Origin: Exilibacterium tricleocarpae
Lineage (GTDB): Bacteria > Pseudomonadota > Gammaproteobacteria > Pseudomonadales > Cellvibrionaceae
Direction: 5' to 3'
Assembly: GCF_007004655.1 (NCBI RefSeq)
Contig: NZ_ML660103.1
Span: 62,001-126,000 of the forward strand
Length of the DNA: 64,000 nucleotides
The position numbers were made by a program, and so were the translations under genes. Position 1 is the first letter of the stretch. Every line of letters starts with the position of its first letter. The notes beneath the pieces were generated by a model, which was not told the DNA's origin, made no database searches, and saw only the letters and a program-made list of their open reading frames with translations. Positions 25,993-34,813 of this stretch are shown here, in pieces.

Positions 25993-27297
25993 TTACGGCA
26001 ACGCAATTCTCACCGTTAAACCACCGCCGGGGCTGTTGTGCAGCGACAGCCTGCCGTCGTGGGCCTCGATAATTTCCTGGCACAGCGCCAACCCTAAGCC
26101 GGAACCCGAGGGTTTGGTCGAGTAAAACGGCACCAGGGCGCTCTCCATTACGGTCGATGACATGCCCGGCCCGCCATCGGAGACTTCCAGCACGGTGTGC
26201 TGCTGCTGGCGCGCAACGGCAAGGCCGATAGCCCCGGGCGGCGAACCCGACTCGTGGGCGTTTTTCAACAGGTTGACCACTACCTGCTGCAACTGCGAGA
26301 CATCGACCTCCAAGGGCCAATCCGGCACCGGTGTACTCAGCGTAAAGCTGTATTGATCTTTGAGGCTGCGAATCCAAATGTCCCAGTCAATTGGGGATTT
26401 CTGCGGCAGCGGCAAACGCGCGAAACCGGCATAACGTTGAATAAAGTGGTGCAGGTGTTTGACGTTTTCCTCAATGCGCTCAAGTACGCCCTTCAACTGC
26501 TCGATCTTGCCCGTGTCGGCCAGCACTTTCGAGGAATGGGTCATGGAGGAGATCGGGGCCAGCGAGTTGTTGAGTTCGTGGCTGATAACCCGGATGACTT
26601 TTTTCCAGGTGGCGATTTCCTGGCGGTTAATCTGGCGGGTCAGGTCTTTGAACAGGTGCAGGTAGTGGTGCCGGGTGTGGAGGGTAAAGCGTCCGGTCGA
26701 ATAGTGATAGGTGGTTTTGCCCTGCTCGCTGTCGAGCTGAAACAGGGTTTCGCGGTTGTCGTCCACCGCTTTGGTAAAAGCCTCGGGCAACTGTGCCGCG
26801 AGTGCCGGGAAGTGATTGCCCTCCAGCGGGCGGTGTTGCTTAACCAGTTTGCGGGCCGCCAGATTGGCGTAGACAATCACTCCGTGGTCATCGGTCAGCA
26901 CGACGGCTATGGGCGAGTTCTGCATAACCTTATCGAGCAACAACTCTCGCTGGTAAATACTCTGGCGTTCGTTGCGCAGTTGGTCGAACACCTGGTTGAA
27001 CAGCCGCGCCATGCGCTGTATTTCCGGCATTTGCGGGGTGGCGATGGAGACGCTGAAGTTTTGGTCTTTGAGGTTGAACAGGGCTATTTCCAGACTGGTA
27101 AGGTCCCGGGTGATCACCCGTCCCATCCAAATGGCGGCGCCCAGGGCGACGGCGAGCACTGCGATAAACGCCACCGGCAACAGCGCCGGGCGCCCGGCAA
27201 AGTAAGTCAACAGAATAAACGCCAGCAGGCTGGTGCCGAGCGTGATGACCGTCGCGAATACCACCAGGCGGGAGACAAAACTTTTTGTAATTGTCAT
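25993..27297 (-). CDS. sensor histidine kinase with minimal periplasmic loop
   Basis: A 434-residue kinase. Two transmembrane helices (about residues 8-30 and 36-57) are separated by only a few residues, so there is almost no periplasmic sensor domain. A HAMP-like linker, a PAS-like segment (MQNSPIAVVLTDDHGVIVYAN) and the catalytic core follow. The core shows H-box SHELNNSLAPISS, N-box NLLKNAHES, G1 SDGGPGM and G2 GSGLGLALCQEI. Architecture resembles NtrY-like kinases that partner sigma-54 regulators. It starts 3 bases after the response regulator stop and is co-transcribed with it. The near-absent loop suggests sensing within the membrane or through the nearby ABC permeases (inference). Confidence 0.9.
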   Translation of the reverse strand: MTITKSFVSRLVVFATVITLGTSLLAFILLTYFAGRPALLPVAFIAVLAVALGAAIWMGRVITRDLTSLEIALFNLKDQNFSVSIATPQMPEIQRMARLFNQVFDQLRNERQSIYQRELLLDKVMQNSPIAVVLTDDHGVIVYANLAARKLVKQHRPLEGNHFPALAAQLPEAFTKAVDDNRETLFQLDSEQGKTTYHYSTGRFTLHTRHHYLHLFKDLTRQINRQEIATWKKVIRVISHELNNSLAPISSMTHSSKVLADTGKIEQLKGVLERIEENVKHLHHFIQRYAGFARLPLPQKSPIDWDIWIRSLKDQYSFTLSTPVPDWPLEVDVSQLQQVVVNLLKNAHESGSPPGAIGLAVARQQQHTVLEVSDGGPGMSSTVMESALVPFYSTKPSGSGLGLALCQEIIEAHDGRLSLHNSPGGGLTVRIALP

Positions 27298-27300
27298 GCT

Positions 27301-28653
27301 TCAGGTTTTCTTTTCCAGGCGCCGGTACAGGGCCTGGCGGCTGATGCCCAGTTGGCGCGCGGCCCTGGCGACCACACCGTCGTGGGCGTCCAGCACCTGC
27401 TGGATATACTCAAACGACAGGTCGCCCGCGCGAATGTCTCCGCCGCCGTCGCCGGGATCAGCATCGATCAAGCCGAAATCGGCAGCCTGCAACAGCGGCT
27501 GTTTGGCGAGCAGACAGGCCCGCTGCACGCTATTGTACAGTTCCCTGACGTTGCCCGGCCAGTTGTGCCGGCGCAGTGCCGCTGTCGCCCGGGTGGAAAG
27601 GCGGTAGTCCTTATCGGTGTCGAGGGCGGCGATAAACCGTTCCGCCAGCGGCAAAATATCCTCCCGCCGCTCGCTCAGCGGCGGCACCTTTAACTCCACT
27701 ACGTTGAGGCGATAGTACAAGTCCTGGCGGAAGCGGCCGGCCGCGATAGCCGCGTCCAGATCCTCGTTGGTGGCGGTGATCACCCGCACGTCCACCCGCT
27801 GGGTCACCGAACTGCCGATACGCTCGAATTCGCCGCTCTGGAGCACCCGCAGCAATTTGTGCTGGCCCGCCAAAGGCAGGTTGCCGATTTCGTCCAAAAA
27901 CAGCGTGCCCCCGTCGGCGGCCTCAAAGCGACCGATACGACGTTTGTCGCTGCCGGTAAAGGCGCCTTTTTCAGCGCCGAACAACTCCGCCTCGAGCAGA
28001 TCGGCGGGCAGGGCACCGGCATTGACGCGGATAAAAGGCCCCTGGGCGCGGCGCGAATTGGCCTGTACGATTTCGGCGATTTTTTCTTTGCCGGCGCCGT
28101 TGGGGCCGGTGATCAGTATCGGCACTTCCGCCGGTGCCACCTGGATCGCCATATCCACCAGCCGGTGCATCAACGGGCTGGCAAAGGTGGTGCCGCACAG
28201 GTCGTGCTGCGCTTCCAGTTCCGAGCGCATCTGGTCGTGCACCGACTCTTTCTCGCGCAGGCGGCGGTTTTCCTGCTGCAACTCGGTAATTTCCAACAGG
28301 TTGGCGATGCTGACCAGCAGTTTGCCGTCCTCCCAGGGTTTGCCGATATAGTCGGCGGCACCGGCTTTGACCAGCTCCACTGCCATGCCCAGGTTGGTCC
28401 AGGCGGTCATCAGGATAATCGGCAGGTCCGGGTTGACGGTACGCAACTGGTAAAACAGTGCCTGGCCATCCTCGCCGGAGGTGGTGTCGGCGTGGAAGTT
28501 CATATCCTGGATAACCAGCCGGATATCCTCCCGGGCCACGACTTCCAGGGCTTCCTGCGGGCTGGCCGCGCTGAGGGTGTCGTAGTGATGGATACTGAGC
28601 AGTAGTGCCAGTGCTTCGCAAACTGCGGGGTTGTCGTCGACGATTAAAATCAC
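27301..28653 (-). CDS. sigma-54-dependent response regulator (NtrC family)
   Basis: A 450-residue regulator with three domains. The receiver domain (1-120) has phospho-acceptor Asp50 in VIQDMN and the DD pair at residues 6-7. The AAA+ domain has Walker A GPNGAGKE, the sigma-54 contact loop GAFTGS and Walker B GTLFLDEIG. The Fis-type helix-turn-helix is at the C-terminus (AARQLGISRQALYRRL). The contact loop ends in Ser rather than the canonical Ala of GAFTGA. It forms a two-component pair with the kinase immediately downstream. The adjacent export genes carry a sigma-54 promoter match and palindromes that are its likely targets. Confidence 0.92.
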   Translation of the reverse strand: MILIVDDNPAVCEALALLLSIHHYDTLSAASPQEALEVVAREDIRLVIQDMNFHADTTSGEDGQALFYQLRTVNPDLPIILMTAWTNLGMAVELVKAGAADYIGKPWEDGKLLVSIANLLEITELQQENRRLREKESVHDQMRSELEAQHDLCGTTFASPLMHRLVDMAIQVAPAEVPILITGPNGAGKEKIAEIVQANSRRAQGPFIRVNAGALPADLLEAELFGAEKGAFTGSDKRRIGRFEAADGGTLFLDEIGNLPLAGQHKLLRVLQSGEFERIGSSVTQRVDVRVITATNEDLDAAIAAGRFRQDLYYRLNVVELKVPPLSERREDILPLAERFIAALDTDKDYRLSTRATAALRRHNWPGNVRELYNSVQRACLLAKQPLLQAADFGLIDADPGDGGGDIRAGDLSFEYIQQVLDAHDGVVARAARQLGISRQALYRRLEKKT

Positions 28654-28760
28654 AACGCCGGGCCTGTCGTACAGTGAGTATTCAAAACCGATTCCTTAAC
28701 TCTGCATTATTTAATCGACCCCGACGCTACCTTTACCGAACTCGGTTAAAAATACCGGGG

Positions 28761-28903
28761 GTAGGTCTGCCTCTGGGTGGCGCTTTCAAAAACTCTCGAC
28801 AGCAGGGATGCTGTCGGGAAGTCCCCAAGGATGGGTTCATCGAGGGGACGCCTAGTCCGTGTTTTTGAAAGCGCCACCCAGAGGCAGACCGGTTGATTGG
28901 CAC
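28761..28903 (-). repeat. covarying palindromic repeat, copy B (inverted)
   Basis: Perfect 30-bp arms at 28764-28793 and 28861-28890 (left arm begins GGTCTGCCTCTGGGTGGCGC). Flanks GTAGGTCTG and GGTTGATTGGCAC are the reverse complement of the flanks of copies A and C, so this copy is inserted in the other orientation. It lies between the last permease gene and the response regulator gene. Confidence 0.85.
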
Positions 28904-29051
28904 CTTTTTGCTAAAGTACCACCACCACCAAAAGAGCACCGGGGTGAGAGTCATTGCCTCATTGCCCTATCGCCGCTCACTATCGGTCAAACACAAAACC
29001 CGGCTGCAGTACCTTATCACCAGCGACCGGACCTGTCAGTTGTCACCCGCT

Positions 29052-30275
29052 CTATACCGTACGGGTCGCCACGGCTGGCGATACGGTTGAAGCGCGCAGT
29101 GCCGGAAAGTAAGACGCCGACTGCCCGATCAGCAGTAGCAGCACCACGGTTGCCGCCACATACTCCAGGCCGATACGCGGCAGCTCGTAGCTCTGCATGA
29201 GGTACTGATTCAGAGCGATCGCCAGGGCGCAGCCGAGCGCGGCGCCGGCGCCGCTGATAAGACCGTTCTCCAGCAGGAAGTAGCCGAGAATGTCCACCTT
29301 CCTGGCGCCCAGCGCCCGCCGCGTGCCGATTTGTTTCTGGCGTCTGGCGACGGTGAAACTCACCAGTCCCGCGGTACCCAGGCCGGTGATCACCACCAGC
29401 AGGACGATAACGCATATCAATATAACCAGCATAGCCTGGTCGTCGGCATAGATCCTGTCGCGCATCTCCTTGACGGTGTGAATGCGGGAGATAACCCGGC
29501 GGTCGTTCAGCTTCAACAGATCGCGCTCCAGATTCTGTTTTAGTGCGGGAATGGCGTCGGACTCGGCCCGGATCACCAGGCGGGAAAAGAAGTCGTGGTT
29601 GTAGACCGGCAACAACCCGGCCATCTCTGCTTCCTCCTCCGAGCCGTGGACCCAATAGCTCTGCAGGCGTTCGACAATACCGATAATCGTATGGGGCTTC
29701 TCAGCCACGTACAGCGTTTTGCCCAGGGCGTCGCCGGCCGGAAAATACTTGTCTGCAGTGGCTTTGGACAGAATAATCAACTGTGATTTGATGGTACCGC
29801 CGAAGGTGTTGCCAAGAATTTCCTCCACCCGAAAGTCTCTACCCTCGAGCAGGTTCAGGCCGAGCGTATCGAGCAATCGATAGCCGCCGTTATAGATGGC
29901 AGCGCTGTAGGGGCAGCCCTCCTCACCCCGGGAGTCGGCCGTATAGCAGATAGTCGAGGTGCTGCCCCCCTGGGCGAGTGGCAGGGAGTTGGTGTGGGTG
30001 GCGTTCATGACGCCCGGTTGCTGTAGAAGAAAATCGAGGTCGCGCCGCGCCTGTGCAGCGTAATCGATGTTCTTGCCGAAATACATCACCCGCGCCGTCA
30101 GAATTTGCTCCTCCGGCATGCCGGTCGGCCGCGCCATTTTATCGACGCGCTCTTTAATGATAAAGATCGAGTTGCTGACGATGGCCAGTGTCAGCGCGAT
30201 CTGTAAACTAATGAGAACGGCACCGGCGGGGCTGCGCAGTACACTGCGAAAAATAGGTGCAATAGCCATGGTCAT
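29052..30275 (-). CDS. FtsX-like ABC transporter permease (second)
   Basis: A 407-residue permease of the MacB/FtsX family: one N-terminal transmembrane helix (about 14-38), a large periplasmic domain, and three C-terminal helices (about 285-400) including GLGTAGLVSFTVARRQKQIGTRRALGA, the conserved FtsX coupling region. It belongs to the minus-strand operon adaptor-ATPase-permease-permease, 4 bases after the preceding permease gene. MacB-type transporters act as mechanotransmission machines moving peptides, lipoproteins or antibiotics from the periplasm outward. Two half-permeases of unequal sequence imply a heterodimer. Confidence 0.88.
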   Translation of the reverse strand: MTMAIAPIFRSVLRSPAGAVLISLQIALTLAIVSNSIFIIKERVDKMARPTGMPEEQILTARVMYFGKNIDYAAQARRDLDFLLQQPGVMNATHTNSLPLAQGGSTSTICYTADSRGEEGCPYSAAIYNGGYRLLDTLGLNLLEGRDFRVEEILGNTFGGTIKSQLIILSKATADKYFPAGDALGKTLYVAEKPHTIIGIVERLQSYWVHGSEEEAEMAGLLPVYNHDFFSRLVIRAESDAIPALKQNLERDLLKLNDRRVISRIHTVKEMRDRIYADDQAMLVILICVIVLLVVITGLGTAGLVSFTVARRQKQIGTRRALGARKVDILGYFLLENGLISGAGAALGCALAIALNQYLMQSYELPRIGLEYVAATVVLLLLIGQSASYFPALRASTVSPAVATRTV

Positions 30276-30279
30276 CTCC

Positions 30280-31602
30280 TTACTGGGCTTTTAAAAATAG
30301 CGAGGGTTGGGCAGCGCAGACTCGATACGCCGGATAGGTGCCGGCGATCAGGCTCGAGGCCAGCGAAATGGCCACCGCCGCTGCCACCATGGTGGCATCG
30401 AGGTAGGCGATGGTGGCGTACTGTGTGTACAGGCTGCGAATGCCCCACAGCCCCACCATGCTCAACAGCAAACCGGCACCGCCGCCCAGTAGACCGAGCA
30501 AACTGACCTCTGTGATGTATTGTTGGAATATCTGCAGTTTGCTGGCCCCGAGCGCACGGCGCACACCGGTTTCGTTCATGCGGCGCAGAAACCTGGCCAG
30601 CAACAGGCCCACGGTGTTGACCAGGCAGACCAGCAGGAACATAAAGCTCAAACCCACCATGACCCGGTTGTCGTCTTTGATAACGCGGTTATAGGTGAGC
30701 CACTGCTGGACATCGCGAATATGACCGCGTGCCTGGCCGTTTTGAAAACGGCCCAGTTGCTGTTGTTGATCGACATAGCCTGCCAGGTAGTCCCGATAGG
30801 CGGCAACCGCCTGCGCGTCCGGCAGCTCCACCCAGTAGACCTGCCAGACAAACTCGGTCTGCAACAGGTCGGCAAACTCGTTGACCGGCTCGGCAGCCCA
30901 CCCCGAAATATTGCCGTTCGGAAACGATTCCAGTTGCGGTGCCAGGGAGTAGGGAATAAACACCGAGTCGGGCGTGATCGGATAGGCGCCACTGGTGAGA
31001 TCGTAGTAGCGCGGCAGCGGATTCGAGTCTTCTGTGATACCCACGACCCGGTATTCCGTTTCATTCATCAAGAGTATCTTGCCGACGTTGTTGCCACCGC
31101 CGAAGGCGTATTCGTTGACCGACTGATTGATCACGGCAACCCGCGCGGTATCCAGGTCTATGGTCTTATCCCAGGGGCCCCCGTAAACAAAATTGACGCC
31201 GAACATCTCGAAAAAATCCCGGTCGGCTACCCGCACAACAAAATCGGCCGACGGCGGCATGTCCTGGCGGTGGCTCTCGAGCGTGAGAGCCATCCTGAAC
31301 ATCGGGGTCTGGCGCAGGGGAATGGTGCTTTCCCGCAGGTTCATGGCGTCCCGGTGGGTTACCTGTATCGGCAGCCCGTCCTCCTCACCCCAGGTTTCCA
31401 TGTCATTGCCGTAGGCCGCCAGCTGTACGGCAAACAGCCGGCCGCTTTTTTCCTCCGCCGGGTTGTAGGCCATGGCGTGATGCAGCGCCAACATGGTCAC
31501 GGAAACCGCAATTCCCAGGGCCATGGCCATCAGGATAAGCAGGGTCAGTACGGGGGTTTCACCCAGGCGTTTTAGACCCAGTTTTATGTAGTAACTTAGC
31601 AT
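30280..31602 (-). CDS. FtsX-like ABC transporter permease (first)
   Basis: A 440-residue permease with the MacB/FtsX layout: an N-terminal helix (about 17-42, TPVLTLLILMAMALGIAVSV), a periplasmic core to about residue 310, then three helices. The segment RFLRRMNETGVRRALGASK is the cytoplasmic coupling helix typical of this family. It is followed 4 bases later by a second permease gene. Together with the ATPase and adaptor encoded upstream it should form a tripartite efflux complex. No substrate specificity can be read. Confidence 0.88.
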   Translation of the reverse strand: MLSYYIKLGLKRLGETPVLTLLILMAMALGIAVSVTMLALHHAMAYNPAEEKSGRLFAVQLAAYGNDMETWGEEDGLPIQVTHRDAMNLRESTIPLRQTPMFRMALTLESHRQDMPPSADFVVRVADRDFFEMFGVNFVYGGPWDKTIDLDTARVAVINQSVNEYAFGGGNNVGKILLMNETEYRVVGITEDSNPLPRYYDLTSGAYPITPDSVFIPYSLAPQLESFPNGNISGWAAEPVNEFADLLQTEFVWQVYWVELPDAQAVAAYRDYLAGYVDQQQQLGRFQNGQARGHIRDVQQWLTYNRVIKDDNRVMVGLSFMFLLVCLVNTVGLLLARFLRRMNETGVRRALGASKLQIFQQYITEVSLLGLLGGGAGLLLSMVGLWGIRSLYTQYATIAYLDATMVAAAVAISLASSLIAGTYPAYRVCAAQPSLFLKAQ

Positions 31603-31642
31603 GGTAGTGTTTCCCGTTACGCAGTCTGGTGGATGGATGCCG

Positions 31643-32341
31643 TTACACTAAGGGCTCTACGGCGGCCGGGGCACTGGAAAAATCCGACACCTGGCCGTCG
31701 ATAATCTGGATGTTGCGCTGGGAGCGCAGCGCCAGCTCCGGATCGTGGGTGACCATCACGATAGTGGTGCCCTCGCGATTGATACCTTCGAGCAACTCCA
31801 TGACCTGCCGCGCCATTAACGAATCGAGGTTGCCGGTAGGTTCGTCGGCCAGCAGGAACTTGGGTTCGCCGGCCAGGGCCCGGGCAATGGCCACGCGCTG
31901 CTGTTGGCCGCCGGACAATTGCGCCGGCAGGTGGTTGGCCCGCGCCGCCAGGCCCACCCGTTCGAGCGCCTGCATAATGCGCCGGCGGCGCTCTTTGGCA
32001 GGGAAGCCGCGATAGCGCAGCGGCACGTCGACGTTATCGAATAAATCGAGGTCGGGTATCAGGTTAAAACTCTGGAAAATAAAACCGATTTTTTGGTTCC
32101 TGAGACGCGAGCGATCATTGTCCGACATCTGGCTGACGTCCTGACCGTCGAGTGAGTAGCGACCGGAAGAAAACGGCTCCAATAAGCCCGCAATATTCAG
32201 AAAAGTGGTTTTCCCCGAACCTGACGGTCCCGTCACGGTAATAAACTCACCCTCCTCAACCTCCAGATTGAAGTCTCTCAGCGCGTGGGTTTCGATCAGG
32301 TCGGTGGTGAATATCTTGTTGATGGATTGCATCTCGAGCAT
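31643..32341 (-). CDS. ABC transporter ATP-binding protein, MacB/LolD-like
   Basis: A 232-residue ATPase with Walker A GPSGSGKTT (residues about 39-47), Q-loop in GFIFQSFNL, signature LSGGQQQR and Walker B LLADEPTGNLDS followed by the switch His in MVTHDPE. The sequence is of the LolD/MacB/FtsE subfamily that powers FtsX-like permeases. It lies between the adaptor and permease genes of one operon and is cytosolic at the membrane face. Confidence 0.93.
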   Translation of the reverse strand: MLEMQSINKIFTTDLIETHALRDFNLEVEEGEFITVTGPSGSGKTTFLNIAGLLEPFSSGRYSLDGQDVSQMSDNDRSRLRNQKIGFIFQSFNLIPDLDLFDNVDVPLRYRGFPAKERRRRIMQALERVGLAARANHLPAQLSGGQQQRVAIARALAGEPKFLLADEPTGNLDSLMARQVMELLEGINREGTTIVMVTHDPELALRSQRNIQIIDGQVSDFSSAPAAVEPLV

Positions 32342-32367
32342 AAGTGGCTCCCAGTAGTCGCAGTAGC

Positions 32368-33615
32368 TCAGTTAATTTGAATAGCGTGGTGATCTTTAAA
32401 GTCACTGACAGAAGAGGTCACTATTTCATCTCCGGCCACCAGGCCCGAGACAATCTCGACCTTGTCCACCGAGCGTGAACCCAGGGTAATGGGCCGGCGC
32501 TCGGCAATGCCGTCTTTAATAACGTAGGCGAAGTCACCGGCTTGCAGAAACGGACCCTTTACCACCTGGATAACATCGGGTCTGCTTTCCAACAATACGC
32601 GGGCGGAAATACGCTGGTTTTGGCGTATGTTCAAGTTGCTGTCGTCGAGAAACTGCACCCGGGCTTTCACGGTGCTGTTGATGACCTCGGGTGAGACAGA
32701 GCGCAATTCGGCCTTGATGTTGGTGGCGCCGATGCGCACTTCCACCGGCATGCCCGGTGCCAGCTCATCGGCGTAGGACTCGGCGATATCCAACTCGCCC
32801 TCATAGGCCGAGAGATCCACGATAATCAACAGCGGCTCACTCTCGCTGACGTTACTGTCCTGATCCACCAGCCAGTTGCCCATCATGCCGTTGACGGGCG
32901 CCCGCAGGGTCAACTGCCGCAGGCGGCGTTCGAACTCGTCGACCACCAGCTGCTGGCGCTCCACCGATACCTCCCGGGTCTGGTATTCGAACTCGATCAT
33001 ATCCGAGTTGATCTTCTCGGCACGGGCGGCGTTATCCAGTTCCAGCTCCGCGGTGGCGAGGTCGTCTCGCGCTTTCTCGTAGTCGAAGGTGGAGATCACT
33101 CTGAGGGCGTAGGAGGACTCGGCCCGTTTCAACTCGCGCCTGGCGGCGGTGCGCCGGACGCTGGCCATATCCACGTCTTTTTTCAAGTTGAGTTTCTCCT
33201 GGCGTCCCTGCAGGCGCATGCGCTCCAGTTCAATTTTGGCCGTTTGCAGGTTGGCCTTTTCCTGCTCCAGTTGGCTGATCAACTCGGGGCTCCGCACCCG
33301 CGCGACGATATCGCCTTGCGCTACCGGTTCGCCGGGACGTTTGATAAACGTAATCATACCGGTGGCGGAGCTGTACAACGTGGGGGCATTGGTGGCCACC
33401 ACCCGGCCGGTGGCGTTGATATCGCGAACCAGCGTATCTCTGAAAACCACGGCGGTGCGGATACTGTCCCGCGCGACCGAAACGCTGGTACCGGCCCATT
33501 GCAGGGCCAGATAAGTCACCGCTACGCCGGCCAGGGCGACAGTGGCCGCGAGTTTGAGGCGGTTTTTCGGTTTTGGCGCAACGGCCTTGTCCTGGGCGGA
33601 AGTGTCTCGAATCAT
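32368..33615 (-). CDS. periplasmic adaptor (membrane fusion) subunit, HlyD/MacA-like
   Basis: A 415-residue membrane fusion protein anchored by one N-terminal helix (about residues 23-44). A beta-barrel/lipoyl half (GRVVATNAPTLYSSATG...GEPVAQGDIVARV) is followed by a long alpha-helical hairpin (about 110-225, rich in Glu, Leu, Arg) and the returning lipoyl and beta-barrel segments. It links the ABC transporter to an outer-membrane channel, which is not encoded in this locus. It is the first gene of the minus-strand export operon. A sigma-54 promoter match lies about 90 bases upstream. Confidence 0.9.
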   Translation of the reverse strand: MIRDTSAQDKAVAPKPKNRLKLAATVALAGVAVTYLALQWAGTSVSVARDSIRTAVVFRDTLVRDINATGRVVATNAPTLYSSATGMITFIKRPGEPVAQGDIVARVRSPELISQLEQEKANLQTAKIELERMRLQGRQEKLNLKKDVDMASVRRTAARRELKRAESSYALRVISTFDYEKARDDLATAELELDNAARAEKINSDMIEFEYQTREVSVERQQLVVDEFERRLRQLTLRAPVNGMMGNWLVDQDSNVSESEPLLIIVDLSAYEGELDIAESYADELAPGMPVEVRIGATNIKAELRSVSPEVINSTVKARVQFLDDSNLNIRQNQRISARVLLESRPDVIQVVKGPFLQAGDFAYVIKDGIAERRPITLGSRSVDKVEIVSGLVAGDEIVTSSVSDFKDHHAIQIN

Positions 33616-33703
33616 GGTGTTTAATCAACCTGGGCTATAGGGTTTACAGCTACTCAAACGGTGTTTCTTAACGCACTTGCCAAACTGGCTTTTCATGATG
33701 TAG

Positions 33704-33718
33704 ACAAAAGCCGTGCCA
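33704..33718 (-). promoter_or_regulatory. sigma-54 (-24/-12) promoter of the export operon
   Basis: On the minus strand the sequence reads TGGCACGGCTTTTGT, matching the sigma-54 consensus TGGCACG-N4-TTGC/T. It lies about 90 bases upstream of the adaptor start, in the right orientation. The same locus encodes an NtrC-family activator, which makes the match far more likely to be functional. Confidence 0.75.
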
Positions 33719-33785
33719 ACTTTCTAATTGTTTGAATTATAAAGAAATACTGGGTTTTAACGGTGTGTGTTGTTGTCCGTTACCG

Positions 33786-33795
33786 TGTCCGGACA
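33786..33795. promoter_or_regulatory. candidate activator site 1 (upstream activating palindrome)
   Basis: Perfect 10-bp palindrome TGTCCGGACA, about 85 bases upstream of the predicted -12 element. It shares the TGTCC/GGACA half-sites with the second palindrome 22 bases further upstream. It is a likely binding site of the locus-encoded response regulator. Confidence 0.6.
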
Positions 33796-33805
33796 GAACT
33801 GTCAG

Positions 33806-33819
33806 GTGTCCGCGGACAC
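33806..33819. promoter_or_regulatory. candidate activator site 2 (upstream activating palindrome)
   Basis: Perfect 14-bp palindrome GTGTCCGCGGACAC. Its centre lies 22 bases, about two helical turns, from that of site 1, as expected for tandem enhancer sites of an NtrC-type activator. Confidence 0.62.
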
Positions 33820-34813
33820 TGTAAAAGAGCGGGTGCCTGTGAGGGGCAGGTGTGGCGGGTGTTTTGCCAGAGCAGGAGCGGCAGTGTGATCGGGCGTCGG
33901 GGGATACTCCTCATGCCGGCAGAATGATCGTGCCGAGGGTCGGCAATTTGCCGAAGTGACATAACGGTTTGTATTAGCGACTGCCACAGGGAATGTTTGT
34001 GTTCAACCTAAATCGGTGAGCGTTACACGCTTCGTGCTAAAAATACCAGCGGCTGTTTTAGTGAAGAGGTCGTTGCAATAGTAAAGATATCTGACGCCGA
34101 CAAAAGGCGGCACTGGAAAAATATGCAGACCTTAAAAAAGTGTAAAGCCCGTCTGCCAAAAAGAACTGTTTTTTAACAAAAGTCCCGGTGCTTTTTTTGC
34201 GCCGCAGGGTGCCAGCCTCATTTCAATAGACCCCGATCGATGCAACGCTCGCCGCTCAGCTAGGTTAGGCGGAAATTTTCATCGGCGTTCTGGCTGCCGG
34301 TCCGCCGGCAACTGGGGATAAGTGATTATCGATCTATGCGGAGGTGTGAAGCCTGAGCGTATTTTTTTGTTCCGGTCTATTACATTTATTAACAGTGTCT
34401 TCCTTTCCCAAATCGGTTATTGACACTAATATCTCCGGCAACTCGATAATAGTTAATTTATAAATTAGGCATCAAATTTTTTACTGGGGAACTTCAAAGA
34501 TACTTGATCTGAAATAATTGTGTTTCAGTCGCGCATCAGCGTTCGCTGTACAGAACGCGAAGGTGTGGTCCACCTATCTCATGACTAATTTTTGTTTTTG
34601 CTCCACTCTTATCGGTGGTGTGTTGGTTGTGTTCGTTCGAATGACAGACAGGTGGGTTAATGCAATCCTGTAACACAAGAACCGGAATAGTTGGCCTTTA
34701 TTGCGAAGTTTCTCGTAAAAATTCCATAGTTGCAGCAATTAACGCAAGCGCCGATTGGTTTATCCAACCTATTCAAGCCTATAGACAACTTCACACGTTA
34801 GTGGGATATCAAC

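Larger units (their letters stand above)
33616..34813. other. long intergenic region
   Basis: About 1.2 kb between the divergent adaptor and M48 peptidase genes. The left 200 bases hold the sigma-54 promoter and palindromes. The remainder is AT-richer. It contains only short frames (for example 34660-34860) without homology or a convincing ribosome site, and a small inverted repeat GCGTTC/GAACGC at 34539-34558. I see no RNA gene. Confidence 0.6.
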
